Positions 1-13,178 of a stretch of DNA of 64,000 nucleotides are shown here, piece after piece; within the stretch, counting starts at the first letter, position 1, and each line of letters opens with the position of its first letter. Below the pieces are notes generated by a model, which saw only the letters and a list, made by a program, of their open reading frames with translations, made no database searches and had not been told where the DNA came from. Made by a program: the position numbers and the translations under genes. The stretch is from NCBI RefSeq assembly GCF_026210795.1, contig NC_089449.1:1550001-1614000 (forward strand), written 5' to 3'. The DNA comes from Rhizophagus irregularis. Its lineage: Eukaryota; Glomeromycota; Glomeromycetes; Glomerales; Glomeraceae.

Positions 1-149
1 TTGTAATTGCAAATTTGCTTCGTAAACTGTATTTCTACTTTAATCCATGATATTATGCTTTGTGTCTAATGACACAATTTACACAAAAAAAAAAAAAGAT
101 CCAAAAATTTTTTCTTTTTTAAAAAAAGAATTTACTTAAGCTATCTATT

Positions 150-2539
150 TTATTCTTTATGTTTCGTTTTTTTCTTGTTTGAATTATTATTATCATCATT
201 ATTATTATTACTAGTAGGTCTTTTCTTATGTTGAGAAATAATTTCCCGTTTTTTACGTTGTAAATTTTCAACTTTTTCTTGCTGTCTTTTCTTACCATAT
301 TGGATTTTATTGTAGAGGGTTTTTTGTTTCTTTGTCATCATTATTTTTGCCAATTCTTTAACTTCTTTTTCTTCAATTTCTTTGGCTGCACGTTTTTTAC
401 CAGTTACAGTTTGAATAGAAGATTGTTGAGCTTTAGTATTATTAGTGCCTTGAGTTTTTTGTCTTTTTGCAAGTCGATCTTGCTGTTCCTGATATTTAGA
501 AAATGATATTCCTGTTGCTTCAGCTTCAAGTTCCATTTGATGAATCATATCATCATTTTCGGACTGTTATGAGAAGAATTTAGGTGACAATATCAATAAT
601 TATAAACAAAATGAAAATTGATCATATTATCTTACCTCATTAACTTTAACTGTTATTTTGTCGTGAGAAGAACATATTTCGGGCTTATCATCATCGCTAT
701 CATCTTCCTCATTTGAACTTTCCTCCTCTTCTGTATCTTGTTCATTTGACACTTCCATTCTTTCCATATCACCTTCAAATTCATTCTTAGCATCAGGTAC
801 ATAATCGCCTTCCTTATATTCAACAAAAGGTGATAAATGAGGAGGTAAAGTTTTACCGGGTTGATATGGTTCGGTCTTTAATAATTTTCTAATATTAACA
901 CAATCATAAACCCATTGCGGTTGAACATATATACGGAGTAAAGACTTATGACTTAAAGTAGGACGATCAACAATGTGATGTGTAATACGGTCATCACTTT
1001 CATTAAATGGGGAACCAATACCACATGTTTCATCCCAACCAACTTGACCACCAAAAGCACGAATAATAAATTCTAAAGAATATCTTGGAACTTCACGTGA
1101 CAAGTAAAAAATACAATTAGAAAACAGATTTTCGAATTCTGTTAAAGCAACTGATGCATTTTGTATATCACGATATGTATATATCTTTGAGATATGTTTT
1201 TGATCTTGTGAAATATTATTTTGTTCTGTAAATTCATCCATTATTTCTGCGTTGTCATCGCTATTAGTAGTTTCAGATTTTTCTGTAATATCAGGTTGTA
1301 TTTCTGATGTTGGTTCTACTTGTTCTTTAATAATTGCAAGTTTCTTTGATAAAGTCTTTAGTCGTTTTTCGGATTCAGCCTTACGATCCTGTAAACAAAT
1401 ACACGGTCAACATTTTTTTTATAAACTATGATCACGTAAATAAAACTTACAGTATTATTCGATTCCTCTTTTATTTCACTATCTTGTGAAGTAGAAGATA
1501 ACCCTACGAGATTATTTGTAGTCTCGATAATAAGAGCACCCAACCCAGCTGCACCTTCGTCTTTAGATGAATCTACTTTTGGTGGATAGACTAGATTTAC
1601 GTCAGTGTATAATTTGAAATTTACGAAGCCAAGATGAGTTTGGTAAAATTCCAAAAAAGTGAGCATAACACGAAAGTCAACATCATCAGGAACCTGTTAT
1701 AAAATGAAATATTTAAGAAAAAAATTTTATTACAATAAAATTAATTAAAAAAAAAAGGTTTAACTTACCTGTTGACTGAATTGATAAGGTACTAACCAAG
1801 TGATTGTTTGACCTTTAATTTCTGTTTGATAATAAATTCCCTTAATTGATAAAAATACTTTACGCAAACTTCTAGTATGAATTATATAATGTTGGAATTC
1901 AACACATATTCTTTGACAATTTGTAACTATCTCTGATTTTATTTTATCAGTTGCGGGAAATGTAGAAAATAGGAACAGCATACACAAAGCATCATCAATA
2001 TCTCTTAATGCATCAGTGAAAGTAGGATATCTATAATTAAAAACAAGTGTTAGTTAAATATTTCAAACGGAATGAGAGAAAAATTTGTGCTCATTTACCT
2101 TTCTTTAAGGATATGATCTAATGTGTAAATTGGTCTATTCTGTTCTAAATTCTTCGCAATACTAAATTCTCTTTTACCTATTGCTTTATTTAATTTTCTT
2201 AAAAATATTTTATGTTCTCTAAATTTTTGAAGGACTGGTTCATGAGCAAGATATTGAATATCTTTTGTATAATAAAAAGTTGTTGGAGCTGTAGAACCTT
2301 TATTAGCTTTTTTTTTATTTTTCGGTTCTCTAGGATAAATTCCTTTAAGAATACATAATCGTCTTTTTTTTTTAAAAAAAAAAATAATAATAATTAATTG
2401 AGTTTTTTTTTAACTTAAAAAGAATGTCAATTGTATACCTGAAATCCGCAAGTGAAATTTGTAGCTTTTTTAGGGCTTTATTTCGATTTATGTAATTTAC
2501 AGCTGCCCCAGCTTTCCCTTTTTGCTTCAATTTTCCCAT
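150..2539 (-). CDS. NOP7: Pescadillo homolog (60S ribosome biogenesis, PeBoW subunit)
   Basis: This is a nucleolar protein needed for 27S pre-rRNA processing; in yeast Nop7 works with Erb1 and Ytm1. The start [20 protein letters not shown] at 2539 is the conserved Pescadillo N-terminus. Exon 1 ends at 2439 (GTATAC donor) and exon 2 begins at 2362, joining in frame through [18 protein letters not shown]. Later exons carry the NLP region, including the exon around 1760-2035 ([19 protein letters not shown]). A BRCT domain lies at about 1175-860 ([37 protein letters not shown]). An acidic stretch follows, then a basic coiled C-terminal tail ending at TAA 150-152. All parts expected of the family are present. 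It shares a 234-bp divergent promoter with the Mps1-like gene. Exon edges other than the first two are approximate. Confidence 0.95.
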
Positions 2540-2773
2540 GATTCAAAATAAATAACTAACAGACGACTAAAAAAATTCAAAAAAAAAATTTTCGATCTCA
2601 TCAAGAAAATATTCACCATATATGGAAAAGTTACTAAACATGGTGTTACCAGTAGTGTTACCATTAGAACTGTTGTACAGATGTACAGACATAATTCAGC
2701 GCGTTTATCGGGTTTACGACGCGTATTTTAATATTATAAAAAAAAAAGATACCATTTTAAAACTAACTTTCAA
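2540..2773. promoter_or_regulatory. divergent promoter between Pescadillo and Mps1-like gene
   Basis: This is the 234-bp space between two oppositely directed start codons. It contains A-rich tracts and a GC-richer patch (2695-2730, gcgtttatcgggtttacgac). No recognised transcription-factor site is claimed. Its promoter role is inferred from the head-to-head gene arrangement. Confidence 0.5.
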
Positions 2774-5299
2774 ATGGAAGGCAAACCGAAACCAGGAAAA
2801 GAAATAGGAGATATAATAATACTAGAAGACCGTAGTCGGCTTTCAAACCTAACAAATTTGTTTCATCGTGAATACGCAAACGAGGTAAAATATATATATA
2901 TATATATAAAAAGTATTATATACTTTTCTTTAAGCATTTTTATTATAGGGCTTGGAAACACCAGCTACAACTCATCCACAAGAGTTCTTTTCGCAATCGA
3001 ATAACAATATTGACAATGTAGCTCATTGCGGCTTATCAACTCCAGCGATTACTGATAAGTGAATAAACAATTTAGTTTAATTAGCATTTAATTAATACTT
3101 TAAAATAATTAAATGATTAATTTAATTACGTTTTGCTAAGATTGCAGAAACATGGTTCAGTTATAAGACGACGGAGAAGAACGATAACTACTGCACGTAA
3201 TCTTGGTAATTGGTTATCATTTGTAATTTTTTTCTATTAAATTGTAAAAGAGTATTAACATTATTAAGTTCGATCCTGAGCAGGTCCACCACAAAGAGTA
3301 AAAAAGATACAAGAACCAGTTCAAGAAGAAGAAGAACCAAATGATTTTGGTGCCGAACTTAGTCGTTGGAAATTTTCAGGTAATACTTCTGTTATGAAAT
3401 ATTTTCTACATGGTGTTATTTTGCTAAAGTCTCATTCTTTATATAAATTGCTTAGATAGTAAAGAGCATGATTTGTTATTGGAGGCAGATAGACCATATA
3501 CACATCTAAAGCCTAAAAGATCAGCTAATGAGATTGAACCAGATTATAATCTGTTAAAGCATTCATCAAAAGTTGGCCACCAAGAAATTGAATTACAAGG
3601 TGGCGTATTTCACTGTCAGGGTGAAACCGTTAAAGATCATTCACCACCCAAAGTGACTGAATCAGAGCTTCTACCTACAAAATCTAGCGCAATCATAACT
3701 GAACAGACACAAAATATAAAAGCGAATAAAGATATAATAATGGTAAATACTTTTTATGAAAAACATTTTTTTGTTTTTTAATAAGTGATTAATTTTTAAG
3801 CTTTATTAATAGCTTAATGGAAAATCATATAAGCGTCACGCATTACTTGGTCGTGGAGGTAGTAGTAAAGTTTATAAAGTGACAAATTCAAATGGTCAAG
3901 TTTACGCCATAAAAAAAGTCACTTTTGAAAGGGTCGATGATAATGTATTGTCTAGTTACATAAATGAAGTATCCTTATTAAAACGTTTATCCGGAAGAGA
4001 CGGCATAATAAATTTGTATGATGCTGAAATAAACAAAGAAAAGGGATATTTATTAATGGTTGATTGATCTTTCATTTCATTAATCTACTTATAATTTAGA
4101 GATAAATTTTCATTTCTTTTTATTACTTTTTTTATTTAAGTTATTAGAATGTGGAGAACAAGATTTTGCCCACTATTTATATTCACAAAATGGGATACCA
4201 ATAAATTTAAACGTTATCCGGTTTTATTGGGAGCAGGTAAAAATTGATATTCAATATTATTATTATTATTAAATTGATTGAAAAAACAAAGTATTTACGA
4301 TCATTTTTAATTATTAGATGTTAAATGCTGTATACGCGATACAACTAGAAAAAATCGTGCATACTGATTTAAAACCGGCAAATTTCATAATAGTAAACGA
4401 GAAATTAAAATTAATTGACTTTGGTATTGCAAAAACTATACCAAATGACACAACTAATATTCACAGAGACCAGCACGTATGAAATTTCTTATAAATCCAG
4501 AAAATGGTTGCTTTACTATTTTTTTTTTATGATATTCACAATATCTTTAGGTAGGTACTATCAATTACATGTCGCCGGAAGCACTCAACGACACAAGTGA
4601 TCCAGAAACAAACAAAAGTGGAAAGAAATGTCTAAAGGTAAATTAATTTTTATTTATGTGGGTTAATGTTAACGCGCGCAATTCATAATATTTCGTAACA
4701 TATATAGCAAGGTCGGCCAAGCGATGTTTGGTCACTTGGATGCATTCTTTATCAGATGGTTTATGGTCATACTCCATTCTCTCATTTAAATATGTCCAAA
4801 AAGTACAAGGCTATACTTGATGAAAATTATATTATTTCATTTCCAGTCACAACAAATAATCAAAGTGACAATATAGTGGATGAAAATTTGATTCGTATCA
4901 TGAAAGGATGCCTCGAGAGGAATCAAAAGACACGTTTAACTATACCCCAATTATTAACCGACCCTTTTCTAAAACAATCGCAGGAGCCATGTAAGTGTTG
5001 TGTTGTTTTGATACATTTTTATTAGAGCTAATAATTTGATTTACCTTTTAGTGGTATTGCCGATACTTGATAATTTGTTGCATGAAGTAATAAAATACAC
5101 AGATAGTAACATCATAAAGTATAACGAACACGCAAAAATTACAAACATTGCCAAGGTTAGAACTTCATTGTAGGTTTCGTTATGTCATTCTTCAAACAAT
5201 AAAACGACTACCTTTTATTAACAATATTTATATTATTAGGCGATATTTACGCAATTAAAAAATAAAGAACCCATAAATAGTGATAAGTGGGAACTTTGA
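2774..5299 (+). CDS. MPS1: Mps1/TTK-type dual-specificity protein kinase
   Basis: Mps1 kinases run the spindle assembly checkpoint at kinetochores. The N-terminal half (exons at about 2774-3780) is low-complexity with basic patches and looks regulatory. The kinase domain starts near 3838 with the glycine loop [13 protein letters not shown] and the ATP lysine in YAIKKV. It continues with the hinge [14 protein letters not shown] (across an intron near 4060-4140), the catalytic loop [10 protein letters not shown], and [17 protein letters not shown] as DFG and activation loop. It then crosses an intron at about 4477-4550 into [11 protein letters not shown]. Later exons carry [20 protein letters not shown]. 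The TDLKPANF and [11 protein letters not shown] signatures are typical of Mps1 rather than other kinases. The start [10 protein letters not shown] and stop at 5297-5299 fit the frame. It converges on the lipase gene with 155 bp between stops. Confidence 0.9.
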
Positions 5300-5454
5300 T
5301 AATAACATATTTGCATGGAAAAATGGTGTACATTAGAAATAATAATTCGAAACTTAAATTTTGTATACATAATTTTCTTTTATAATTCAGTTTAATTAAA
5401 TATATATTAAGTATAATAAATAGTTTATGAATTCATTAATTTATTCAGACAACT

Positions 5455-7185
5455 TTAAAATTCATGATTATTTAATAAATGATCAATAACTTGCCAACCG
5501 GCTGCATTTATCCACTTCCTACGTACAATTACATGAGTATGAGCTTCGCCTTCAAGACTGACAAGTACTTTGCGCCAAGTCATATCTTCATGCCAAAATC
5601 TAGCCATCTGTTCTTCAATAAATAAATCTTCATCCTCTTCTTCATCGGAAGCGATAGGAGGTATGTCATTAGGAGTATATAATTTATCATGAAGAATAGG
5701 AGATTTATCAGAAAAAGATCTGGTAAGATATTCCTTTGTAGTTGCTGGAGGATTTATGGCATTTAACAAATGCTTAAAATGATCAAATATAGTAGTATTA
5801 TATTGATCTTTAATGAAATCTTCATCATTGTGACTTATGAAAAAAAGAGAAGAAGTCCTTAGAGAAACAGTTATATCATTGGAAGTATTAGCATATAAAG
5901 TACGATTTTTAAATAATTTTAATGCTATATGAGAAGAAGAATTTGGACGTGATAAAGATAATAATAAAGGTTCTTCATTAAATGAATCAACAGTGGGGGG
6001 ATCTTGTTCTTTCAAAACACCTGATGCAGAATGTTGTTCAACTTTTGATCTTGGAACTAACGCTAAATCTTTACCAGTTTGACCTAACGCACCCCATTCC
6101 ATACCAATTTTAATATACCAAGCTAAATCTGTTGAACCGAGTAATGGTGATGCTATTGCTATATAATGTACAGGTTCAACCTCTTTAAAAAATATTCCAT
6201 TGGTTACACTATTTAAATAACCTATAAGAAAGATATTAATTAAACCTCCTAATGAATGTCCTATAAATGATATTTGTGATATTAAAGGTCCTTTAGCAAC
6301 ATCTTTGGAAACAGAAGAACTTGTGGAATTAGAGGAAATCCAAGGCCATCCAATATATTCTAAAATACTTTCAGCTAACCTTTTACCACATTTTTCAATT
6401 CCATCTTCGGTAACGGAATGATTAACATCAGACATATAAACAACGACTTCATGTTCTAATTTATGTTTACACTTTTCTTCAATAACTTCCCTTAAATATA
6501 ATTCATCTAGCATGGATCCATGTATCCCATGAGTCAATACAACAAGATGAACTGATCTTTTTGTATCTTGAGTATCTTCAATTTCTCTATTAACATTATT
6601 TATAGTAGTGAGATCTGGTAAATAAAATACATCTTTTGGTTTAAAATATTCATAGGTTATTGTAGGTGAAAATATCTCGATTAAAGTAAAATCGTCTTTA
6701 TATGTATTTTTGATATTTGCAATTTTAACTTCATCTGTAATAAGTGTTCCATCACCTATCACGGAAAATAATGATATTTCATATTGTACTCTATTACAAG
6801 TAAATATTATATCACTTAAAATTTCAATAGTCCAATCTCCAATCCACTCTTCTCTTTCGTCGGGTATACTTAATGATATTTTCCAAGTTTCTCCACATTT
6901 TATTCCAGCTTTAATTTGTGGCACAATTAATTCAGTTGGTTGTTTGGGAATATTAAAACAGCTACTAGTTTCAACACAAGTTGCTGAAATATTAAATGGT
7001 CCTGCTAGTATTGCTCCTCTATATATAAATGGTGTGGTATTTTTAACTTTTAACATCAAGCTATTTGGAGGCCATGCCGTACTTATCCCCAGTTTTCTTG
7101 GATCAAAATATATTCTATACCTTGTTATTTCTCCTACTGTCAATTCTGATTTCGCTTTCCATAAGTTTACTAAATTAGTGGACAT
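5455..7185 (-). CDS. Rog1-type lipase/serine esterase (DUF676 family)
   Basis: This is an uninterrupted 576-residue ORF, unusual among the intron-rich neighbours. The N-terminal ~180 residues are a beta-rich region like that of yeast Rog1/YDL109C. The alpha/beta-hydrolase part opens with VHLVVLTHGIHGSMLDELYL and includes the nucleophile elbow SFIGHSLGGLINIFLIGYL. The C-terminal histidine region is EGEAHTHVIVRRKW...GWQVIDHLL, where family members place the catalytic histidine. Family members act on monoacylglycerol or related lipids in the cytosol or on membranes. No transmembrane anchor or signal peptide is evident. The region after the core contains a long polar insert. The exact substrate cannot be read from the sequence. 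Confidence 0.9.
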   Translation of the reverse strand: MSTNLVNLWKAKSELTVGEITRYRIYFDPRKLGISTAWPPNSLMLKVKNTTPFIYRGAILAGPFNISATCVETSSCFNIPKQPTELIVPQIKAGIKCGETWKISLSIPDEREEWIGDWTIEILSDIIFTCNRVQYEISLFSVIGDGTLITDEVKIANIKNTYKDDFTLIEIFSPTITYEYFKPKDVFYLPDLTTINNVNREIEDTQDTKRSVHLVVLTHGIHGSMLDELYLREVIEEKCKHKLEHEVVVYMSDVNHSVTEDGIEKCGKRLAESILEYIGWPWISSNSTSSSVSKDVAKGPLISQISFIGHSLGGLINIFLIGYLNSVTNGIFFKEVEPVHYIAIASPLLGSTDLAWYIKIGMEWGALGQTGKDLALVPRSKVEQHSASGVLKEQDPPTVDSFNEEPLLLSLSRPNSSSHIALKLFKNRTLYANTSNDITVSLRTSSLFFISHNDEDFIKDQYNTTIFDHFKHLLNAINPPATTKEYLTRSFSDKSPILHDKLYTPNDIPPIASDEEEDEDLFIEEQMARFWHEDMTWRKVLVSLEGEAHTHVIVRRKWINAAGWQVIDHLLNNHEF

Positions 7186-7685
7186 TTATGATTTATAAAA
7201 ATTATAAATTCACAAAATCACATTTTTATTTTATCAATTCTGAATACATAACTATTACAAATTTTTCTGATTTAGTATTAAAAGGGTTAATATAACCTTT
7301 TTTCGTCATGTGAAGTTGACGTTCATCATATGTATTGAATTAACATTCGCGTGGATGATCTGCATGTTCCAGTTTACAAGGATAAACTTTTAATATTATA
7401 TTATCTCTATATTATCTCTATAAATAAAAAATTAAAGTTCTAAATCATAATTATTTTAAAAATTTAAATTTTCCGCCGGCTTTCTAGTCTCCTTCTCTTC
7501 ACATTATTTCATTATTTATAAAATAAAAAAAAAAATATTAATAGGAAAATGATTTAAAAGATTATGATATATCTATATGCATGATTTTTTTACGGATTTT
7601 CATGTAATAATAAAATAATACGATAAACTTTACCTGATGAATAAACCTAGTGAAATTACTATTAAGTAGATAGCCACTCAATTAT
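7186..7685. other. intergenic spacer between lipase start and FRAY-type kinase stop
   Basis: This 500-bp AT-rich spacer separates two minus-strand genes. It should hold the lipase promoter and the 3' end of the kinase transcript. I see no ORF, repeat or RNA gene in it. Confidence 0.5.
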
Positions 7686-10600
7686 CTATTGCAATGTTTT
7701 TGATTTATTGTTTATATTATAACTACTTGTAGACTTCGTTGACGATGATGTAGTTGAAATAGAATTAACTGTCAAATTTTCGGGAATAAATATACTATCG
7801 TTGATTGAAGTTGAATTCAAAGTTGTTAATTTCTTTAATTTTCCATTTTCTTTTCGTAAACTTTCATTTTCTCTCCGCAGAATCTCATTTTCTTTACGTA
7901 ATTCATCATTATCTCGAGAAATGTATTGGAATTGCCGATCCAGTATACTCTAATATATGATCAAAAAATTCAAATATGCAAATAACAATGTTTCATTAAC
8001 CACTTTCATATAAACCAAATAAAAGATCTGCAAATTTAATTTATACCAAATATGAAGAAATCTCCTTTGGTGAACTTCTAATTCCTGTATTACCATTCAC
8101 ATTTGGGATTTGCTGTGAATGTATTCTTCCAGCCACAGCTGATGTAAAATGATTACCATTTGAAACAATAATCTCGTTCAATATTGCTCGTTGTATTTCG
8201 TTTTGTTGTAATAAAGTTGTAAGTAAACTAGATGTTTTTTCAGTTTTCTCACTATTATACTTAGGATAATTCGCAGAACTCATCATATGTTGACCTTGGC
8301 CGCGTAAGATGGATGATGAAGGCGAGATATTGGGCGAGTGGCCCAAGAAAGTTGATTGTGGAGAAAATGTTGTCTCAGCTGTAAGTAAGTTCCCTGGTTT
8401 TAAATTTGGTCAAGCCAAAAATTAAACAAATTCATATACAAATAACAAAAAAAAAAAGAAAGAAAGAAAAAGTGAGAAAGCAGAGGGAAAAGATTGAAAA
8501 TTTTATTTCATTTTTTGTATATAAAGTTAAATAATTTTAAAATTGTAAAAACCCTAATTGCTTCTTTACAATAGCTGTTTAATAAACAACCATAAAATAA
8601 ATAAATATATATTATTTTTTTCCAACATTTTCTATACCTGATGGAGATATTGATCCATCCATCTTTGGTGGTACATCAATAGACACCTGAAATCTTCCTT
8701 TTTTAGTACCCATTGGTTTTTCTGTAGTTTGCGCATCTAAAGAACCTCCATTACTTCTATTGATAGTACCTTCCCTAGAAAATGATGTATCACCTTTTGA
8801 CAATGTTGATTCACGAGAAAGTGAAATAGGTGAATGAACAGTATTCTCTCGAGAAATATTTTGAAAAACTGATGAAGATATAATAGACATATCAGGAGAA
8901 TGTTGAACTTCAAATCTACTCTTCTTATAATTTTCTATATATATACATGTTAATTGTTTTATATTATTATGAAAAGTGTTAAAATTTATAAAATAAATTT
9001 TTTAAAAGATGAAATATCTAAATCAGTACGTCGCAAGTACCATATTTATTATGGGTCACCTGTTAATTTCTCGTTGGACCGCTCTTTTGATATAGGAGGA
9101 CGTTGATTATTATCAGATTCATGTTGCGATCCAGATGATGAGGTCTTTTCTTTAGATCCATTACTCTCAATAACACTGAACCTTCCCTTTCTAATTTCTT
9201 GCGATTGCTGAGGCTGTAGACGCTGAGCATTCTGTTCATCTTTTTCTCCTGGTGATAGTGGATTAGATACAAAGTTTGTTCCAGCAGAAGGAGGCTGAGA
9301 TCTGGATAATGGACTTTGAGGAGTAACAGATACAGTAGAAGAAATTGTAGGTACAGATAGAGACAAAGGTACTTTTGATTCTGTAGCAGCATCTCCAACC
9401 AAAAACCGCGACTTTTTTGGCGGTACATTAGTAACAGCACTTGAATCTGATTTAGTGTCGGTATTATCGTTAGTATCGGAAAATTCAACTCGCTTCCCCT
9501 CCGGTTTCCCTTCATTTGCTTGTAAAATAGAATTTTCCTGATCATCATTATCACGGTGTTCACTATCAACCGCAAAGTCCCATGTAACTCCCTTAGTATA
9601 TGTAATGGGTTTTTGTTGAACCCCTAAAAATATGAATATATATATAAATAAATTGTTTTAAATAAAAATTTTAAATTGAGCAAGAAAGCGCATACTTTTG
9701 TGAGGTCTTTCTTCCAACGGTGGTAAATGCTGCAATATTTTGCTCACAAGATAATCTTTTCTTTTAGCAACTCTATAAAATGGATGACTTAACAATTTTT
9801 CAGCAGATGGCCTAGAAAAAAAATGAATAAGGTAAGTGGTAAATATTAATAAAAAGAAAGCAATACATTTCTTGTTAAATATGAGCACCGTTTAGTTGGA
9901 TCTTTATGTAAACACATATCGATCATATCCTTAAATGTCTTTGTATACTTATGTTTTGTTGACTCTCTGTCAAGAGTAGGAGGTTCTTTAGAAAGTGTAA
10001 CCATGATTACCTAAAAAAAAAGTAATGAAGTGAGTAATTAAAAAATATTCACAAAAATAATATGAATCTTGTATATTATGTGATTACATACCTTAAGGGG
10101 TGGGTACTTAGCAAAAGGTGCATTTCCAGTTGCTAACTCAAGGGACGTAATTCCAAATGACCAAATGTCGGCCTTATAATCATAACCTGCATGTTCCATG
10201 ACTTCTGGCGCCATCCAACATGGCTAACAAAGCATAAAAAAACAAAAAGAAAAAAATGCGTTTGTTAATATAATTAAAATAAATAAACTACTTTGAAAGT
10301 ACAAAAAAAAATATCCATTTACTGTGCCAACGAAAGTTCTTCGAATGCCTTTCCTATCACCATTTTCTGTAAGAGAAGACGATACACCAAAATCAGCAAG
10401 CAAGACTGATCCATCTTTATCCACAAGAAGATTACCGGCCTTTACATCTCTATTATCATATTTTATGGATAATATATTATACACTTCTGGTGAAATTTAC
10501 TCTTATACCACGAAAATAAATAACTTACCTGTGAATATGCCCATTTTTATGCAAGTAATCCAATCCTTGAAGAGCTTGCTTTAAAATAGTTGCTATGATA

Positions 10601-11380
10601 TTTTCTTCAAAGCCATCAGGATGTGCGGTCTTCATGATGTCTGAGCACGAACCTGGTAATATTGGTAGACATCTTTCAACATGTTCATACAATGCTTGAC
10701 AATATCTAATCTAATCTTTACTAATAAGAATATTATAAACCAGACCTACCAGCAGACATATAAGGAGTAACAATAAAAAGTTTTGATTCATTTACAAACG
10801 AGCCATAAACACGCAACACATTCGCGTGTTTCGATAGAGACATTAATTGTGTTTCTCTCTAGTATAATACGAAGTACATAAATGAAATGATGCTAACTCG
10901 TTCAAATGCAATAGAAAAAACTAACTGACAATTACCCTAACTTCATCAATTTGATTTCGTTCAAAAAAATCCAAATCTATCATTTTGACGGCAACCTTTT
11001 TGTTCAAAGGTTTATATACAGCACCATAAACAATAGCAGATGCACCATAACCTATTTGAAAATTGAACAAATTAAGATGTTAATATTTTGGAAAAGGCCT
11101 TTGTAACTTTTCATGGAGAAAACAATACAGTATACTAATAACGTATGCTAACTAATATCACGTCTCATCGAGACTATAAACTAGATATTAGGGAAATGTG
11201 CCAGTTTGAAAAGTTGTGTCATTAAGAGAAAAAATAATAATAATATCAACCTATAGGACTGTTAGCATTAATGTCATAATCTTCAACATTGCTGGAGAAG
11301 ATATGATCGTCGAGCAAGTTAGCCGCTGGAGGAGATCCAGAAGGCATGCTCGAGCTCCTCTTTGGTACAGTCCTGTCCAT
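7686..11380 (-). CDS. STE20-family kinase of the OSR1/SPAK/FRAY type with C-terminal coiled coil
   Basis: Exon 1 (from 11380, [20 protein letters not shown]) splices in frame through [20 protein letters not shown], the glycine loop. Further exons give [19 protein letters not shown], the catalytic loop [15 protein letters not shown] as [15 protein letters not shown], and the activation segment RRTFVGT joined to [11 protein letters not shown]. This is the OSR1/FRAY T-loop. Subdomain XI is [17 protein letters not shown]. The tail carries two short KGRF motifs (KGRFSVIES and KGRFQVSID), also seen in plant and amoebal FRAY-like kinases, and Ser-rich repeats (SRESTLS, SREGTIN). The last exon (about 7950-7686) is a heptad-like coiled coil rich in RKENE/RRENE. 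I do not see a CCT docking domain like that of animal OSR1. The role is likely osmotic or stress signalling, by family inference. At least ten introns are present. Confidence 0.88.
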
Positions 11381-11773
11381 TTTGTTAGTGTAAACCGAGG
11401 CTAACTTTGCCGCAGCTGATAAAGAATTTTTTATTCTGAACAGCTACTGCTCTAGAAGTAAAAACGGAACAAAACAAATTGTGCCGATATAGAGCAGTGA
11501 AAGCTATTTGTCGAAGTCGAGCTGTATACTTCGTAATAATTTCGCAAAAATATCGAGTTATAATATGCTATAATATGTATTACCAAAATTATCATTCTAA
11601 TTGATCTACATGAGGTAATTAACAATAGTAGTAGTTTAGGGTTTGACAATTATAATTTATAATATTTTATTATATACGATAAAGAAAAAGAAATACATTT
11701 AAATTTTTTTTTTTTTCAGGAAATCAGTTGAATCGAAAGATTAAATATGTTACAAATAGCAAAATATGGAATT

Positions 11774-12732
11774 TTACAAAATAGATGCAACGATCATGTG
11801 ATTAGAGACTTCATTGCGTTTTTCTTCACCAAGAAGCAGTTCGACAATTGTTAATGCAAAAAGTAACGCAGTACCTGGTCCCCGGCTAGTGTTATAATAA
11901 ATAAATAAATTATTATCTGTTATTTAATTAAGATACATATGAGTTGAGTTTTAAATTATAATTACCTGGTGACGACTTTATTGTCAACCACAACACGATC
12001 TTCTTGGTAACTATATTCTAAACAAAATTTGTAACTTAGTTTAATATTTTTTGAATATTTATTAAACAGAAAACTATTAACCATTTTCTAAATCAGCCTT
12101 AACGATTGGATGAGACGTGATTTTTCCTCCTTTATTGATGTTTGCGCTCTTAATCGCGAGTGTTCCTGTCATAAATAAATTTAAATAAAATAAAAACGAC
12201 AGAAAATAAAGCATGAATTTGATTAAGCAAAAAGATTTATGTAAATACCAGCACAAATTGCAGCGACAAATTTGCCAGCTTGATGCATCGAAGCTAACAA
12301 TTTTTGAACCTCAGGGTTGGATGAAATAGCTTTTGCAGCGTTTAAACCTCCCGGAATAACAATAACATCATAGATGTCCTTTTTTTGAAATAATATAATT
12401 CAAATTCTTTATTACATAATTCTAAACACTTGGTAGAACAGATTAATAAAGATTACAAACAAAATTGGAAATATTTGATAGAGATTGATCCGGCACAATC
12501 TTAACACCACGATTACACTTCGCGTAATTTTCATTTTGTAGCGTAATTCCAGCAACCGTCACATCGATTTGCGCACGTCGTAGCACGCTAACTAAATAAA
12601 AAATCAATGAAAATTTATTATTGCGCGATCTCTTGTTTGAGTCATAAAATACACACCGGATACCACTGTTTCTATTTCCTCTGAGCCGTCTGTTACTATC
12701 ACAAGAGCCTTCTTACTGTTCTGATCAGACAT
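11774..12732 (-). CDS. DJ-1/PfpI superfamily protein (PARK7-like)
   Basis: The start MSDQNSKKALVIVTDGSEEIE at 12732 is a standard DJ-1 beginning and includes the conserved Glu of the EEIE segment. Downstream exons give VSVLRRAQIDVTVAG, DVIVIPGGLNAAKAIS and the nucleophile elbow KFVAAICAGTLAI, in which the Cys corresponds to the oxidation-sensitive cysteine of DJ-1. The final exon is VVVDNKVVTSRGPGTALLFA...VELLLGEEKRNEV, ending at TAA 11774-11776. Family activities include redox sensing and methylglyoxal or glycation handling. No targeting signal is evident, so the protein is probably cytosolic. There are about six exons and the predicted protein is roughly 200 residues, the normal size. It is divergent from importin alpha. 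Confidence 0.93.
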
Positions 12733-13178
12733 TTCTCTTTCAAAAAGAAATAGAAAAAAAAAGACGAATAAAAAATGAAAAATTACGCTTTATCTTTTTA
12801 TCTGGAATGATCATACTATCCGGAATGGGCATCGATGCTCGACCGTATCCGAGATCTAATTGATTTTCTATATTGTTTATTAATTCGGCAACGACCCACA
12901 TGAACATGAATACAAATTTTAATTGGCACTTCTGAGTTCTGACACTTTCATAGTATATAATAAAGGAACTTTCATAATCGGATTATTCGGATATTATACA
13001 TTTATTGATTAGCCGTAGCAATCACATGATTTGTAGTCAATTTTGCTCTCTTTCCGTCAAAAAGATTTTTTTTATTTTAGCAAGTTTGAAGTACCATTTC
13101 CCTTTCTTGTCCTTGAGGAGGGGTTAATAGTGGTTCGAGTGATCGCGTCTAGCATATACCACAAAACAAACGAATAAC
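12733..13178. promoter_or_regulatory. divergent promoter between DJ-1 and importin alpha genes
   Basis: This 446-bp spacer lies between head-to-head starts. A GC-richer segment (about 12808-12865) contains pyrimidine/purine patches (tccggaatgggcatcgatgc). A T-rich tract near 13065-13080 precedes the importin start. The promoter role is inferred from arrangement. Confidence 0.45.

Noticed and set aside
6710-7198. 162-residue plus-strand ORF
   Set aside because: It is antisense to the Rog1-type lipase, whose frame carries catalytic motifs. The plus-strand translation has no domain features.
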